Shown one piece after another: positions 1 to 6,749 of a stretch of DNA of 7,100 nucleotides. Location of the stretch: the NCBI GenBank assembly GCA_014379815.1, contig JACMLA010000003.1, positions 1-7,100 on the forward strand, read 5' to 3'. Below the pieces are notes generated by a model. That model made no database searches and was not told where the DNA came from. It saw only the letters and a program-made list of their open reading frames with translations. The position numbers were made by a program, and so were the translations under genes. The stretch comes from Bryobacteraceae bacterium (GTDB lineage: Bacteria; Acidobacteriota; Terriglobia; Bryobacterales; Bryobacteraceae). Each line of letters opens with the position of its first letter. Position 1 is the first letter of the stretch.

Positions 1-409
1 CGGGAGGTACGGGAGCCGGAGAATTGCCAGGTGTGCTGATCCCGTTGCCCGCGCCTACATAGGCCTGAAACACGCCGGGAAGGCGCTGTTCGGTCCGGAA
101 GCGGAACTGGAAGACAACATCTTCAACAGCATCCCGGTTGTTATCGATCTTCAATTCATACAGGATCTCGGGGTCGAACGGGAACCAGTTGGGACCGTTT
201 GCGGGTTCCTGTAAAGGGTCGACGCACATGATCAGAGTCACGCGTGGCGTCGGGTTGCCGTCATAGCTGCGGAACGCATACACGTCCGTGATGTCGGCCT
301 TGTGATCCAGCGCGGTGATAGGCGCTTCGCGGTGATTTGCAGCGGTTAACGGAGCCGCAGCCATCAGCACCGCTAATGTCGTAGCAATAGCTGTTCTAGA
401 AAAGTCCAT
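1..409 (-). CDS. DUF4331 family secreted protein, N-terminal part (runs off left edge)
   Basis: The reading frame is open from an ATG at 409 down to position 1 and has no stop in the window, so only about the first 136 residues are seen. An AGGGGA at 414-419 lies four bases before the ATG and supports this start. The protein begins with a signal-peptide-like segment (MDFSRTAIATTLAVLMAAA..) and a likely signal peptidase site near TAA/NHREAP. The mature N-terminus NHREAPIT, then DHKADITDVYAF, a VTLIMCVDPL strand, an NGPNWFPFD stretch, LYELKIDNN and FQFRFRT are the hallmarks of the DUF4331 family. The biochemical role of that family is not known to me; its members are exported, beta-rich proteins. 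The gene starts 21 bases after the stop of the upstream PEP-CTERM gene, so the two are probably co-transcribed. Family assignment is firm; function is unknown. Confidence 0.85.
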   Translation of the reverse strand, partial: MDFSRTAIATTLAVLMAAAPLTAANHREAPITALDHKADITDVYAFRSYDGNPTPRVTLIMCVDPLQEPANGPNWFPFDPEILYELKIDNNRDAVEDVVFQFRFRTEQRLPGVFQAYVGAGNGISTPGNSPAPVPP

Positions 410-430
410 TTTGTCCCCTGATTAAAACGA

Positions 431-1111
431 TTAGAGCGTTCGGCGTCTACGCAGAACGCCGACTGCGGCCAGACCCATTGCCGTGAGGATCATGGCAGAT
501 GGTTCGGGCACGGCTGAGAGCCCGACGGTAGCTGATGGCAGAAACGCAGTACCCTGCAAGCCGCCGTCTACAGTCAGGTCAACAAAGACATCGAAGAAGC
601 TGGAAAAGGTGCCATTTACAAACTCGCGCGGTGTCGATCCGTTGGCGGTATAGAAAGCAACTGCACTCGCGGGATCAGTACAGCCAACGGGGGGGTCTCC
701 CTGGAAAGAACCGCCAGAACAAACGTCCAGGATCCCGGTTACCACACCATCGCCAGTAGCTGCCGGTGAGTTCAACGTGATGACTGGAAACCCGAGAAGG
801 CCCCCGGCGGCGTTGAACCGAAAAATTGACTGGAACAGTTCCCCGGTAAGAGCACTTGAGTTCAGCGAGAACAAAAGGTTCGGACTGTCCGAACTGCCTC
901 CGGGAGTCACCTGCACCAGCGTCGGATCCAGTACCGATGCAAAGGAAAGCCCAGGCACGATGCTGAAGTTGCTAAACGAAACTGCACCAAGCTCGCATCC
1001 GGCAGGCTCCAGATCGACATAACTCTGGAGACTCCCCTGCAAACAGGGACCTGCAAATGCAGCCGCACTCAATGCGAGGGAAATCACAATTGCAGAAAAA
1101 AACTTACTCAT
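431..1111 (-). CDS. PEP-CTERM sorting domain-containing exported protein
   Basis: This 226-residue protein has a signal peptide at residues 1-20 (SLALSAAAFA, cleavage likely before Gly21). At its C-terminus is a complete PEP-CTERM signal: VPEP at 201-204, a short hydrophobic segment at about 206-220, and four arginines at 221-224. In the known system, exosortase (EpsH/XrtA type) recognises this tail and processes the protein at the inner membrane for surface or matrix delivery. The mature part is rich in Gly, Ser, Val and Phe and looks like a beta-rich structural domain. It carries four cysteines (23, 39, 131, 144). The N-terminal pattern C-x4-L-x2-Y-x2-L-x3-GC-x2-G-x3-FSNF is, from memory, recurrent in acidobacterial PEP-CTERM proteins. 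GGAGG at 1116-1120 lies four bases before the ATG. No enzymatic motif is visible. No exosortase gene is in the window. Specific role unknown. Confidence 0.9.
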   Translation of the reverse strand: MSKFFSAIVISLALSAAAFAGPCLQGSLQSYVDLEPAGCELGAVSFSNFSIVPGLSFASVLDPTLVQVTPGGSSDSPNLLFSLNSSALTGELFQSIFRFNAAGGLLGFPVITLNSPAATGDGVVTGILDVCSGGSFQGDPPVGCTDPASAVAFYTANGSTPREFVNGTFSSFFDVFVDLTVDGGLQGTAFLPSATVGLSAVPEPSAMILTAMGLAAVGVLRRRRTL

Positions 1112-1155
1112 TCATCCTCCGGTGTTAAAACTAGCCCCACTCTGGAACGATTACG

Positions 1156-1183
1156 AGTATAGGCACCGTATGGATTGAGCTAA
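1156..1183 (-). promoter_or_regulatory. weak candidate promoter for the PEP-CTERM/DUF4331 unit
   Basis: Read on the minus strand, TATACT (1156-1161) resembles a -10 hexamer, and TTAGCT (1178-1183) sits 16 bases upstream as a poor -35. A start site near 1149 would give a leader of roughly 38 bases before the ATG at 1111. The -10 is a fair match to the sigma-70 consensus but the -35 is poor, so an activator would be expected if the site is real. This is pattern matching only. Confidence 0.22.
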
Positions 1184-1209
1184 GGCGAAATAGTTTTGGA
1201 AATTAGCTA

Positions 1210-1225
1210 GTACTACAGGTAGTAC
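1210..1225. repeat. perfect 7+7 inverted repeat in the purH/PEP-CTERM spacer
   Basis: The plus strand reads GTACTAC-AG-GTAGTAC, two perfect 7-base arms with a 2-base centre. It begins 8 bases after the purH stop codon and ends 98 bases before the PEP-CTERM start. As RNA it would make a short hairpin behind purH, but no run of U follows, so it is not a good intrinsic terminator. As DNA it looks like a binding site for a dimeric regulator. Its centre lies about 68 bases upstream of the predicted PEP-CTERM transcription start, which is an activator-like position. I favour an operator, at low confidence. Confidence 0.5.
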
Positions 1226-1233
1226 CCCAGCGT

Positions 1234-2787
1234 TTAGTGGCGGAAATGCCGTATGCCGGTGAATACCATGGCAAGGCCGAGACGGTCGGCTGCGTGAATC
1301 ACGGCGTCATCCTTTACTGAGCCACCAGGCTGGACTACTGCAGTGATTCCGTGCTTCGCTGCTTCTTCCACTCCGTCCGGAAAAGGAAAGAAGGCATCGG
1401 ATGCCAGCACGGTGCCCTCAAGGGAGAGCACAGCTTTCAGGGCACCCATCTTCACGGAATCGAGGCGGCTCATCTGCCCGGCACCCGCGCTGACGCTCTG
1501 CCCTGCACGCGCAAATACGATTGCGTTTGACTTTACGTGCTTGCACACCTTCCAGCCGAACTCCAGTGCGCGCCATTCTTCTTCGGTGGGGGCCCTTTTG
1601 GTAACTACCCGGGCGGTATTGCGGTCCAGCGCTACCTGGTCCGGTGTCTGCGCCAGAATGCCGCCGCTCACAGATTTGAGGACCAGCGCATCCTGACCGG
1701 GACCGACTTCGAGTAATCGTAAATTCCGTTTCGCGGTGAGCAGACCGAGCGCTGCCTGTGAGTATCCGGGCGCGGCAATCGCTTCGATGAAGGTTTTGGC
1801 AATCTCGCTGGCAGTCTCCTCATCCACTTCGCGATTGAACGCCAGAACGCCCCCGAAGGCCGATACCGGGTCCGCCTCGAAGGCCTTGAGATACGCTTCC
1901 GCCAGAGTGTTCTGCTCTGCACAACCACAGGGATTTGTGTGCTTGATGATCGCCGCCGCTGGGCCTGCAAACTCCGCAATCAGCTGCCACGCCGCGTCGA
2001 GGTCGACAAGATTGTTGTAAGACAGCTCCTTGCCATGGAGTTGCTTTGCCGAGGCAATTCCGCGAGGTGCCAGAGAATACAACGCCGCCTTTTGATGCGG
2101 ATTCTCTCCATACCGGAGATCGAGTACCCGCGGGCCTTGTACGACCAGAACTTCCGGCAGTTCCGTGGGCCGGTCCTGAAACTCGCCATTCTCCAGAGTG
2201 AGACTTGCGAGGCGCGCCGTGACGGCCCGATCGTACAGAGCTGTCAGTTCGAAGGCCTGCTTTGCCAAACGCCAGCATGTTGCGGCGGACAGCGAACCTG
2301 TGGACGTCCGGAGTTCCTCAAGAATCATGTCGTAGTCCTCAGGCCTTGTGACTACCGCGACATCCTGCCAGTTCTTGGCAGCCGCGCGAATCATGGTCGG
2401 ACCGCCGATATCGATGTTCTCGATCAACTCATGCACCGTAGCATCGGGGCGTGCCGCGACCTTCTCGAACGCGTAGAGATTGACGACGACCATGTCGATG
2501 AGTCCAATCCCGTGCTCGACCAGCGATTGCAGGTGCGAGGCGTTGGAACGGATTGCGAGTATGCCGGCGGCGACACGGGGATGGATGGTCTTCACCCTGC
2601 CGTCCAGCATTTCGGGAAAGCCTGTTAGCTCCGCTATATCGCGCACCGGGGTATTCGCGCCTCGGATGGCCGAGGCTGTGCCGCCGGTGGAGACGATGTC
2701 TATCCCGAGCTGATGGAGAGCACCGGTAAACTCCACTACGCCGGTCTTATCGGTAACGCTGATCAGAGCGCGTTTGATCTGCGGCAT
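1234..2787 (-). CDS. purH: bifunctional AICAR transformylase / IMP cyclohydrolase
   Basis: PurH catalyses the last two steps of de novo IMP synthesis in the cytoplasm: formyl transfer from 10-formyl-THF to AICAR, then ring closure of FAICAR to IMP. At 517 residues it has normal full length. The N-terminal IMP cyclohydrolase (MGS-like) domain, about residues 1-195, shows VTDKTG (11-16), STGGTA (33-38), GRVKTIHP (63-70), NLYAF (103-107), IDIGGP (125-130) and RAAAKN (134-139). These give Lys66, Tyr105, Asp126 and Lys138 as counterparts of the known cyclohydrolase residues. The transformylase domain, about 200-517, has RYGENPHQ (225-232), the catalytic pair Lys282-His283 in IIKHTNPCG, SAFGGVLAFN (309-318), SDAFFPFPDG (463-472) and the typical end GIRHFRH. 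The ATG at 2787 lies 12 bases after the tig stop with no Shine-Dalgarno sequence, which suggests translation coupled to tig. It is the last gene of the run. Confidence 0.97.
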   Translation of the reverse strand: MPQIKRALISVTDKTGVVEFTGALHQLGIDIVSTGGTASAIRGANTPVRDIAELTGFPEMLDGRVKTIHPRVAAGILAIRSNASHLQSLVEHGIGLIDMVVVNLYAFEKVAARPDATVHELIENIDIGGPTMIRAAAKNWQDVAVVTRPEDYDMILEELRTSTGSLSAATCWRLAKQAFELTALYDRAVTARLASLTLENGEFQDRPTELPEVLVVQGPRVLDLRYGENPHQKAALYSLAPRGIASAKQLHGKELSYNNLVDLDAAWQLIAEFAGPAAAIIKHTNPCGCAEQNTLAEAYLKAFEADPVSAFGGVLAFNREVDEETASEIAKTFIEAIAAPGYSQAALGLLTAKRNLRLLEVGPGQDALVLKSVSGGILAQTPDQVALDRNTARVVTKRAPTEEEWRALEFGWKVCKHVKSNAIVFARAGQSVSAGAGQMSRLDSVKMGALKAVLSLEGTVLASDAFFPFPDGVEEAAKHGITAVVQPGGSVKDDAVIHAADRLGLAMVFTGIRHFRH

Positions 2788-2788
2788 C

Positions 2789-2803
2789 GTAAACGATCGT
2801 TAC
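2789..2803. repeat. short palindrome across the tig stop / purH start junction
   Basis: AACGATCGTT (2792-2801) is a perfect 10-base palindrome. Allowing one bulged A, the flanks extend it to GTAA(A)CG/CGTTAC. It overlaps the tig TAA stop and fills the 12-base tig-purH spacer. It could form a small hairpin just before the purH ATG, which has no recognisable ribosome binding site, or it may be chance. Confidence 0.3.
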
Positions 2804-4113
2804 TCTGCTGGCTGGGAAGCAGAAGGCTCTGCCGCATCCGGAACGGGTGCTATCTTACGGCCATTTTCGAACAGAAAGTTCAGGACTTTGTCCGTCCGGA
2901 TACGCGAGGCTATACGATCCAGTGTGCCGTCCTTCTGATACTTCGCTCGCAAGGAGGCAATGGGCTCCCGTTCGCGCCTTGCGATATTGGCAAGCTCGCG
3001 ATCGATTTCGTCATTGGTTGCGTGGATGGATTCTGTATCGGCGATACGCTCCAGCAGCAATGAGGCACGCACATCCTTGGTGGCCGCATCCCGGCGCGCT
3101 TCCTTCAGCTTGTCCCAGTCCAGGCGTTTGGCAAGCTCCTTTGGGTCGACGCCCTGACCCGCCATCTCGCGCAATTGTCGGTCCAGCTGGAACTCGATCT
3201 GGCGGTCCAGAAATGCTTCCGGGATCGCGAATGGATGAGCCTCAACCAGCTTGTCCACCGCTTTGCTCTTGGCTTCCTGCTGTGCTGTAAACTCGCGTTC
3301 CGAACGTATGGAAGCACGAATGGCGTTACGTAACTCTTCCAGAGTCTGGTAGTCGCCAAGGTCACGCGCAAACTCGTCGTTGATGTCAGGCAGCTCACGC
3401 CGACGGACGTTCTTAACGGTCGCCCGGAAAGTTACCGTGCGACCGGCGAGCCGCTCCTGTCCGTACTCTTCCGGGTACGCGACGTCGAACTCCCGCGACT
3501 CTTCCGGAGATACGCCCACAAGATTCTGGTTGAACTCCGGCATGGTGTCCGGGTCGCCGATGTGGATCGACATGCTTTCATTTTGGATCGGCTCGCCTTC
3601 AATACCAGCGATCGTTTCCAGCGAGACCAGCGCGTAGTCGCCGTCCTGCAAGGGACGAGGATCTTCGTTGACAAACTCGGCTTTGCGGTTGCGCAGTTCC
3701 TCTACTCTCTTGACAACATCTTCTTCCGACACCCCCGGTTCCGCATAGGGTACATCGATGCCGCGGTACGTGCCTAGCTCGAACTCGGGCGCTACCTCGA
3801 ACTCCGCCTTGAACCGCAAAGGCTCACCTTCGAGGAAGTGAATGTCGGTGACATTGGGCGATCCGACTACGTTCCAGCGCTCCCGTTCTGCCTGGGCACG
3901 AAACGCTTTTGGCAGCACGTGTTCCAGCACATCCTGACGAATCTCGTCTTTGAACTTCGTCCGGATCAGGCTGGCGGGAGCTTTTCCTGGACGGAAGCCA
4001 GGCAGTCTCGCCTTGATCTGGATCTCCGCTATAACAGTTGCGGTTTCTTTCGCGACTTCTTCAGCCGGGATCGTAATTTCGGTTTCGCGTTTACAGGTTT
4101 CAGACAATGCCAT
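2800..4113 (-). CDS. tig: trigger factor, ribosome-associated chaperone / peptidyl-prolyl isomerase
   Basis: Trigger factor docks at the ribosome exit tunnel and shields nascent chains. This 437-residue protein (E. coli 432) has all three regions. The N-terminal ribosome-binding domain, about 1-115, contains the signature GFRPGKAP at 39-46. The FKBP-like isomerase domain, about 150-240, includes DGDYALVSLE, IHIGD, MPEFNQNLVG, FDVAYPEEYGQERLAG and VTFRATVKNV. The C-terminal arm/chaperone domain, about 250-415, is highly charged and helical (INDEFARDLG to RIRTDKVLNFLFENG), followed by a Pro/Ala tail. The ATG at 4113 is 15 bases after the stop of the ahcY-like gene, and the spacer TTGCAAGACTAACCA has no clear Shine-Dalgarno sequence, so translational coupling is likely. 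In many bacteria tig is followed by clpP and clpX; here it is followed by purH. Confidence 0.97.
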   Translation of the reverse strand: MALSETCKRETEITIPAEEVAKETATVIAEIQIKARLPGFRPGKAPASLIRTKFKDEIRQDVLEHVLPKAFRAQAERERWNVVGSPNVTDIHFLEGEPLRFKAEFEVAPEFELGTYRGIDVPYAEPGVSEEDVVKRVEELRNRKAEFVNEDPRPLQDGDYALVSLETIAGIEGEPIQNESMSIHIGDPDTMPEFNQNLVGVSPEESREFDVAYPEEYGQERLAGRTVTFRATVKNVRRRELPDINDEFARDLGDYQTLEELRNAIRASIRSEREFTAQQEAKSKAVDKLVEAHPFAIPEAFLDRQIEFQLDRQLREMAGQGVDPKELAKRLDWDKLKEARRDAATKDVRASLLLERIADTESIHATNDEIDRELANIARREREPIASLRAKYQKDGTLDRIASRIRTDKVLNFLFENGRKIAPVPDAAEPSASQPAE

Positions 4114-4128
4114 TGGTTAGTCTTGCAA

Positions 4129-5409
4129 TCAGTTCTCGGATCTGCCGAGATATTGTTCCTGCTCGATCGTAAGTTTGTCGGTGGAGACGCACATGGAATC
4201 GAGTTTGATTCTTGCTACTTGCCGATCGAGAGATTCCGGCATGCTGTGGATCGCGTTGCTCAGAGACGTCCGGTTTTGCACCAGATACTCAGCAGCCAGA
4301 GCGAGCGTGGCAAACGTTATATCCAGCACCGATGCAGGCTGGCCCGCACCTGCGATGAGATTGATGGTGCGTCCATCCGCCAGCACGCAGATCCGGCGAC
4401 CGTCTTTTAGCTTATATTCTTCAACGAACTCGCGCACTCCACGGTGAGACGCGGCAACCTTGCCAAGTTGCGCAATATCGATTTCCGCGCTGGAGCTTCC
4501 GGCATTGCAGATCAGGGCACCGTCTTTGAGCCGCTCAAATACGTCTCGCCCTACCACACTGCGATTGCCGGTTGCGGTGATGAAGATATCCCCGAAGCGC
4601 GCGGCTTCGCTGATCGGCATCACCCGATAACCGTCCATGACAGCTTCGAGCGCGGGCAGCGGATCGGTTTCGGTAATCACCACGTTTGCACCGGATCCGC
4701 GCGCTTTGGCGGCGATGCCTTGCCCGGAGGCACCATATCCGGCAACTACGATATTGGTCCCGGCCAGCAACAGACCGGTAATCCGAACGATGGTGTCGAG
4801 AGTGCTTTGACCGGTTCCATATCTCGATTCAAACAGGCTCCGCGTCTTGGTATCTGACGCATCGATCACAGGCACGGGAAGACCATTCTGACGCGCGATT
4901 GCCCTATAGCGAACTGCTCCGCCTGGGTTATCGAAAACGGTACCGAATATCCTCGAGCCGCTATCGCCGGGTGTATACCCGCTCATCGCCTGCTCACCGA
5001 GTTCTGCCGCAGAGTCGACGATCAGGTGAGGCTCCAGTGCAAGTACGGCGGTGCGATGACCGAGCATCTCCTGACTGGTCTCGCCGCTGAGAGCGAAAAC
5101 CGGGATGTGATAGTCACGAACCAGTGACGCGGAAACGTCGTCCTGTGTCGCGTCCGGGTCACATCCACAAAGCACAGGAGAGGCGCCTCCATCCCGAAGG
5201 GTCATTAGAAAAGCTGCTGTTTCGGGTGTGGCGGGCAGGCTGGCAGATACCCGCAGGTCGGCAAAGGGCTGTGTCTTGATGAACTGTTTGCGCACCATGC
5301 GGAGGACCGGCATGGTTACCGAAGCCCAGTCGATCTTTCGGCGTCCAGCGTCAGCCAGCGTCAGATCCCGGATATCGCACGGAACTGCTACTGTGGCGAC
5401 CCTGTCCAT
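4129..5409 (-). CDS. ahcY: adenosylhomocysteinase-family protein with non-conserved catalytic site
   Basis: True adenosylhomocysteinase splits S-adenosylhomocysteine into adenosine and homocysteine using tightly bound NAD. This 426-residue protein aligns by eye end to end with the family, especially the short archaeal/Thermotoga type (RYGTGQST at 196-203; an end like LTIEQEQYLG without the HYRY tail). The NAD domain is intact: AGYGASGQG (223-231), ITETDP (245-250) with the ribose-binding Glu247, ATGN, and the GR-x-INL loop with Asn350. The substrate site is not. Compared with human residues, His55 is Pro59, Asp131 is Ser133, Glu156 is Asp160, Lys186 is Arg190, Asp190 is Glu194, Asn191 is Ser195, His301 is Ser305 and His353 is Gln357. 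The frame is unbroken and AGAGGA at 5414-5419 lies four bases before the ATG. Its place behind metK fits SAM metabolism, but normal hydrolase activity is doubtful. Fold assignment is sure; activity is open. Confidence 0.88.
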   Translation of the reverse strand: MDRVATVAVPCDIRDLTLADAGRRKIDWASVTMPVLRMVRKQFIKTQPFADLRVSASLPATPETAAFLMTLRDGGASPVLCGCDPDATQDDVSASLVRDYHIPVFALSGETSQEMLGHRTAVLALEPHLIVDSAAELGEQAMSGYTPGDSGSRIFGTVFDNPGGAVRYRAIARQNGLPVPVIDASDTKTRSLFESRYGTGQSTLDTIVRITGLLLAGTNIVVAGYGASGQGIAAKARGSGANVVITETDPLPALEAVMDGYRVMPISEAARFGDIFITATGNRSVVGRDVFERLKDGALICNAGSSSAEIDIAQLGKVAASHRGVREFVEEYKLKDGRRICVLADGRTINLIAGAGQPASVLDITFATLALAAEYLVQNRTSLSNAIHSMPESLDRQVARIKLDSMCVSTDKLTIEQEQYLGRSEN

Positions 5410-5443
5410 TTAATCCTCTACCTGGGATTGTACGCAAGGACCA

Positions 5444-5465
5444 GGCGGATGGATGAGCATCCGCC
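5444..5465 (-). promoter_or_regulatory. perfect 8-bp hairpin between metK and the ahcY-like gene
   Basis: On the transcribed strand GGCGGATG-CTCATC-CATCCGCC forms an 8-base-pair, GC-rich stem with a 6-base loop. It starts 12 bases after the metK stop and ends 34 bases before the next ATG. The bases that follow (TGGTCCTTGCG) contain no U run, so it is not a standard intrinsic terminator. An RNA stability or processing element that sets different metK and ahcY-like levels, or a partial attenuator, are possible roles. Confidence 0.55.
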
Positions 5466-5477
5466 CGAACGGATACA

Positions 5478-6644
5478 CTACCGGGCTGCCGCGGCGACGG
5501 TCGGAGCAGCTGCCTGCAGAGCCTCAACCTTGTCCAGCGCCTCCCACGTAAACGACTCTCCGGTTCGACCGAAGTGGCCAAAAGCCGCAGTTTTACGATA
5601 GATGGGCCGACGTAACCGCAGATGGTCGATGATGCCCTTGGGAGTGAGCGGGAAGTTCGCACGCACCATGTCCGTGAGCATGGATTCCTCGACGGTGCCC
5701 GTTCCGAAGGTGTTGACCAGAACCGAAACCGGCTCCGCTACGCCGATTGCGTAGGCAAGCTGCACTTCGCATCGGGTAGCAAACCCGGCACCCACAAGAT
5801 TCTTGGCAATGTAGCGGGCCATGTAGCAGGCGGAGCGGTCGACCTTCGTCGGATCTTTGCCGGAGAATGCGCCACCGCCATGTCGACCCATCCCACCGTA
5901 CGTATCCACAATGATCTTTCGACCCGTCAGTCCGGTGTCGCCGTGGGGCCCGCCAATCACAAAACGTCCGGTTGGATTGATGTAGTACTTGGTATCGGAA
6001 TCCACCATGTCTTGCGGAATCACACGATCGATGATGACGGTGCGGACCTTGTCACGCAACTCTTCAGTGCTGATCGTGTCATGGTGCTGCGTGGAGATGA
6101 CCACCGCATCGATACGCGCTGGCTTGTTGTTTACATACTCTACGGAAACCTGGCTCTTGCCGTCGGGACGTAGAAAGTCGAGCTCGCCGCTATTGCGCGC
6201 TTCGCTCAGGCGGTGCGTCAGCTTGTGCGCCAGCATGATCGGCAGGGGCATTAGCTCTGCCGTCTCGTCACACGCGTAGCCAAACATCAGGCCCTGATCG
6301 CCGGCGCCACCGGTGTCCACACCCATCGCGATGTCGGGAGACTGTGCTTGAATCACATTCAGGACACCGCAGGTCTTCCAGTCATAGCCGTATGCGGCGT
6401 CGGTGAAGCCGATGTCCCGGATCACTTCCCGGGCCAGCGTAGGAACATCAACGTAAGTGGTGGTGGTGATTTCACCGGCAACCACGCAGATTCCGGTAGT
6501 TACGAGAACTTCGCAGGCAACGCGCCCGTTCGGGTCTTCCTTTAGAACTGCGTCAAGGACAGCATCAGAAATCTGATCCGCCATTTTGTCGGGATGGCCT
6601 TCGGTCACCGACTCCGATGTAAAAATATGCCGCTGATTACTCAT
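5478..6644 (-). CDS. metK: S-adenosylmethionine synthetase (methionine adenosyltransferase)
   Basis: MetK makes S-adenosylmethionine from methionine and ATP in the cytoplasm as a homotetramer. The 388-residue protein has the family's full set of motifs: [13 protein letters not shown] (8-20) with catalytic His17 and Mg-binding Asp19, ISDAVLD (25-31), GEITT (57-61), QSPDI (101-105), the signature [12 protein letters not shown] (113-124), RPDGKSQV (159-166), STQH (184-187), [12 protein letters not shown] (222-233), [14 protein letters not shown] (238-251) and the P-loop-like GGGAFSGKD (256-264). Only the last dozen residues, an Ala-rich tail, are unusual and probably harmless. AAAGG at 6652-6656 lies seven bases before the ATG at 6644, supporting this start. 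The gene follows a 175-base spacer after serA that holds a probable terminator and several hairpins, so metK probably has its own control. Confidence 0.98.
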   Translation of the reverse strand: MSNQRHIFTSESVTEGHPDKMADQISDAVLDAVLKEDPNGRVACEVLVTTGICVVAGEITTTTYVDVPTLAREVIRDIGFTDAAYGYDWKTCGVLNVIQAQSPDIAMGVDTGGAGDQGLMFGYACDETAELMPLPIMLAHKLTHRLSEARNSGELDFLRPDGKSQVSVEYVNNKPARIDAVVISTQHHDTISTEELRDKVRTVIIDRVIPQDMVDSDTKYYINPTGRFVIGGPHGDTGLTGRKIIVDTYGGMGRHGGGAFSGKDPTKVDRSACYMARYIAKNLVGAGFATRCEVQLAYAIGVAEPVSVLVNTFGTGTVEESMLTDMVRANFPLTPKGIIDHLRLRRPIYRKTAAFGHFGRTGESFTWEALDKVEALQAAAPTVAAAAR

Positions 6645-6670
6645 GCATAAACCTTTAAAGTGTAGAGTGT

Positions 6671-6745
6671 GATGTCAAAAAGACATCGGACACCCTCTTT
6701 TGAAAGGGTGTCCAGGACTTCATCGCCATCCACGGGCTGGATGCG
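6671..6745 (-). promoter_or_regulatory. structured 5' leader of metK, three consecutive hairpins (possible cis-regulatory RNA)
   Basis: Read on the minus strand, the leader contains three stems in order. Hairpin 1 (6745-6724): CGCATCC pairs with GGATGGCG with one bulged base and a 7-base loop. Hairpin 2 (6713-6688): GGACACCCTTT pairs with AGAGGGTGTCC, 11 pairs including one G-U, tetraloop CAAA. Hairpin 3 (6687-6671): GATGTC pairs with GACATC around a UUUUU loop, and directly abuts hairpin 2. The metK ribosome binding site AAAGG follows 14 bases later. CCTTT in the 5' arm of hairpin 2 is complementary to that AAAGG, so an alternative fold could hide it. I see no SAM-I core and cannot match SAM-II, SAM-III (SMK) or SAH riboswitch consensus. 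The stems are real in sequence; a regulatory role is inferred from position. Confidence 0.45.
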
Positions 6746-6749
6746 CTTT

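Noticed and set aside
1112..1233. Strong intrinsic terminator for purH
   Set aside because: The only good hairpin (1210-1225) is not followed by a run of U on the minus strand, so I list it as an inverted repeat instead.
1820..2278. Minus-strand ORF of 152 codons inside purH
   Set aside because: It is a same-strand alternative frame of purH, which is complete and motif-rich across this stretch, so a frameshift is not needed.
1939..2628. Plus-strand ORF of 229 codons
   Set aside because: It lies wholly antisense to the well-conserved purH coding sequence; the translation is Arg/Cys rich and resembles no family. It is a shadow frame of a GC-rich gene.
3838..4410. Plus-strand ORF of 190 codons across the tig / ahcY-like junction
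   Set aside because: It is antisense to two real genes, has no family resemblance, and its composition is typical of a complementary frame.
5622..6173. Plus-strand ORF of 183 codons
   Set aside because: It is antisense to highly conserved metK motifs, which explain the sequence fully.
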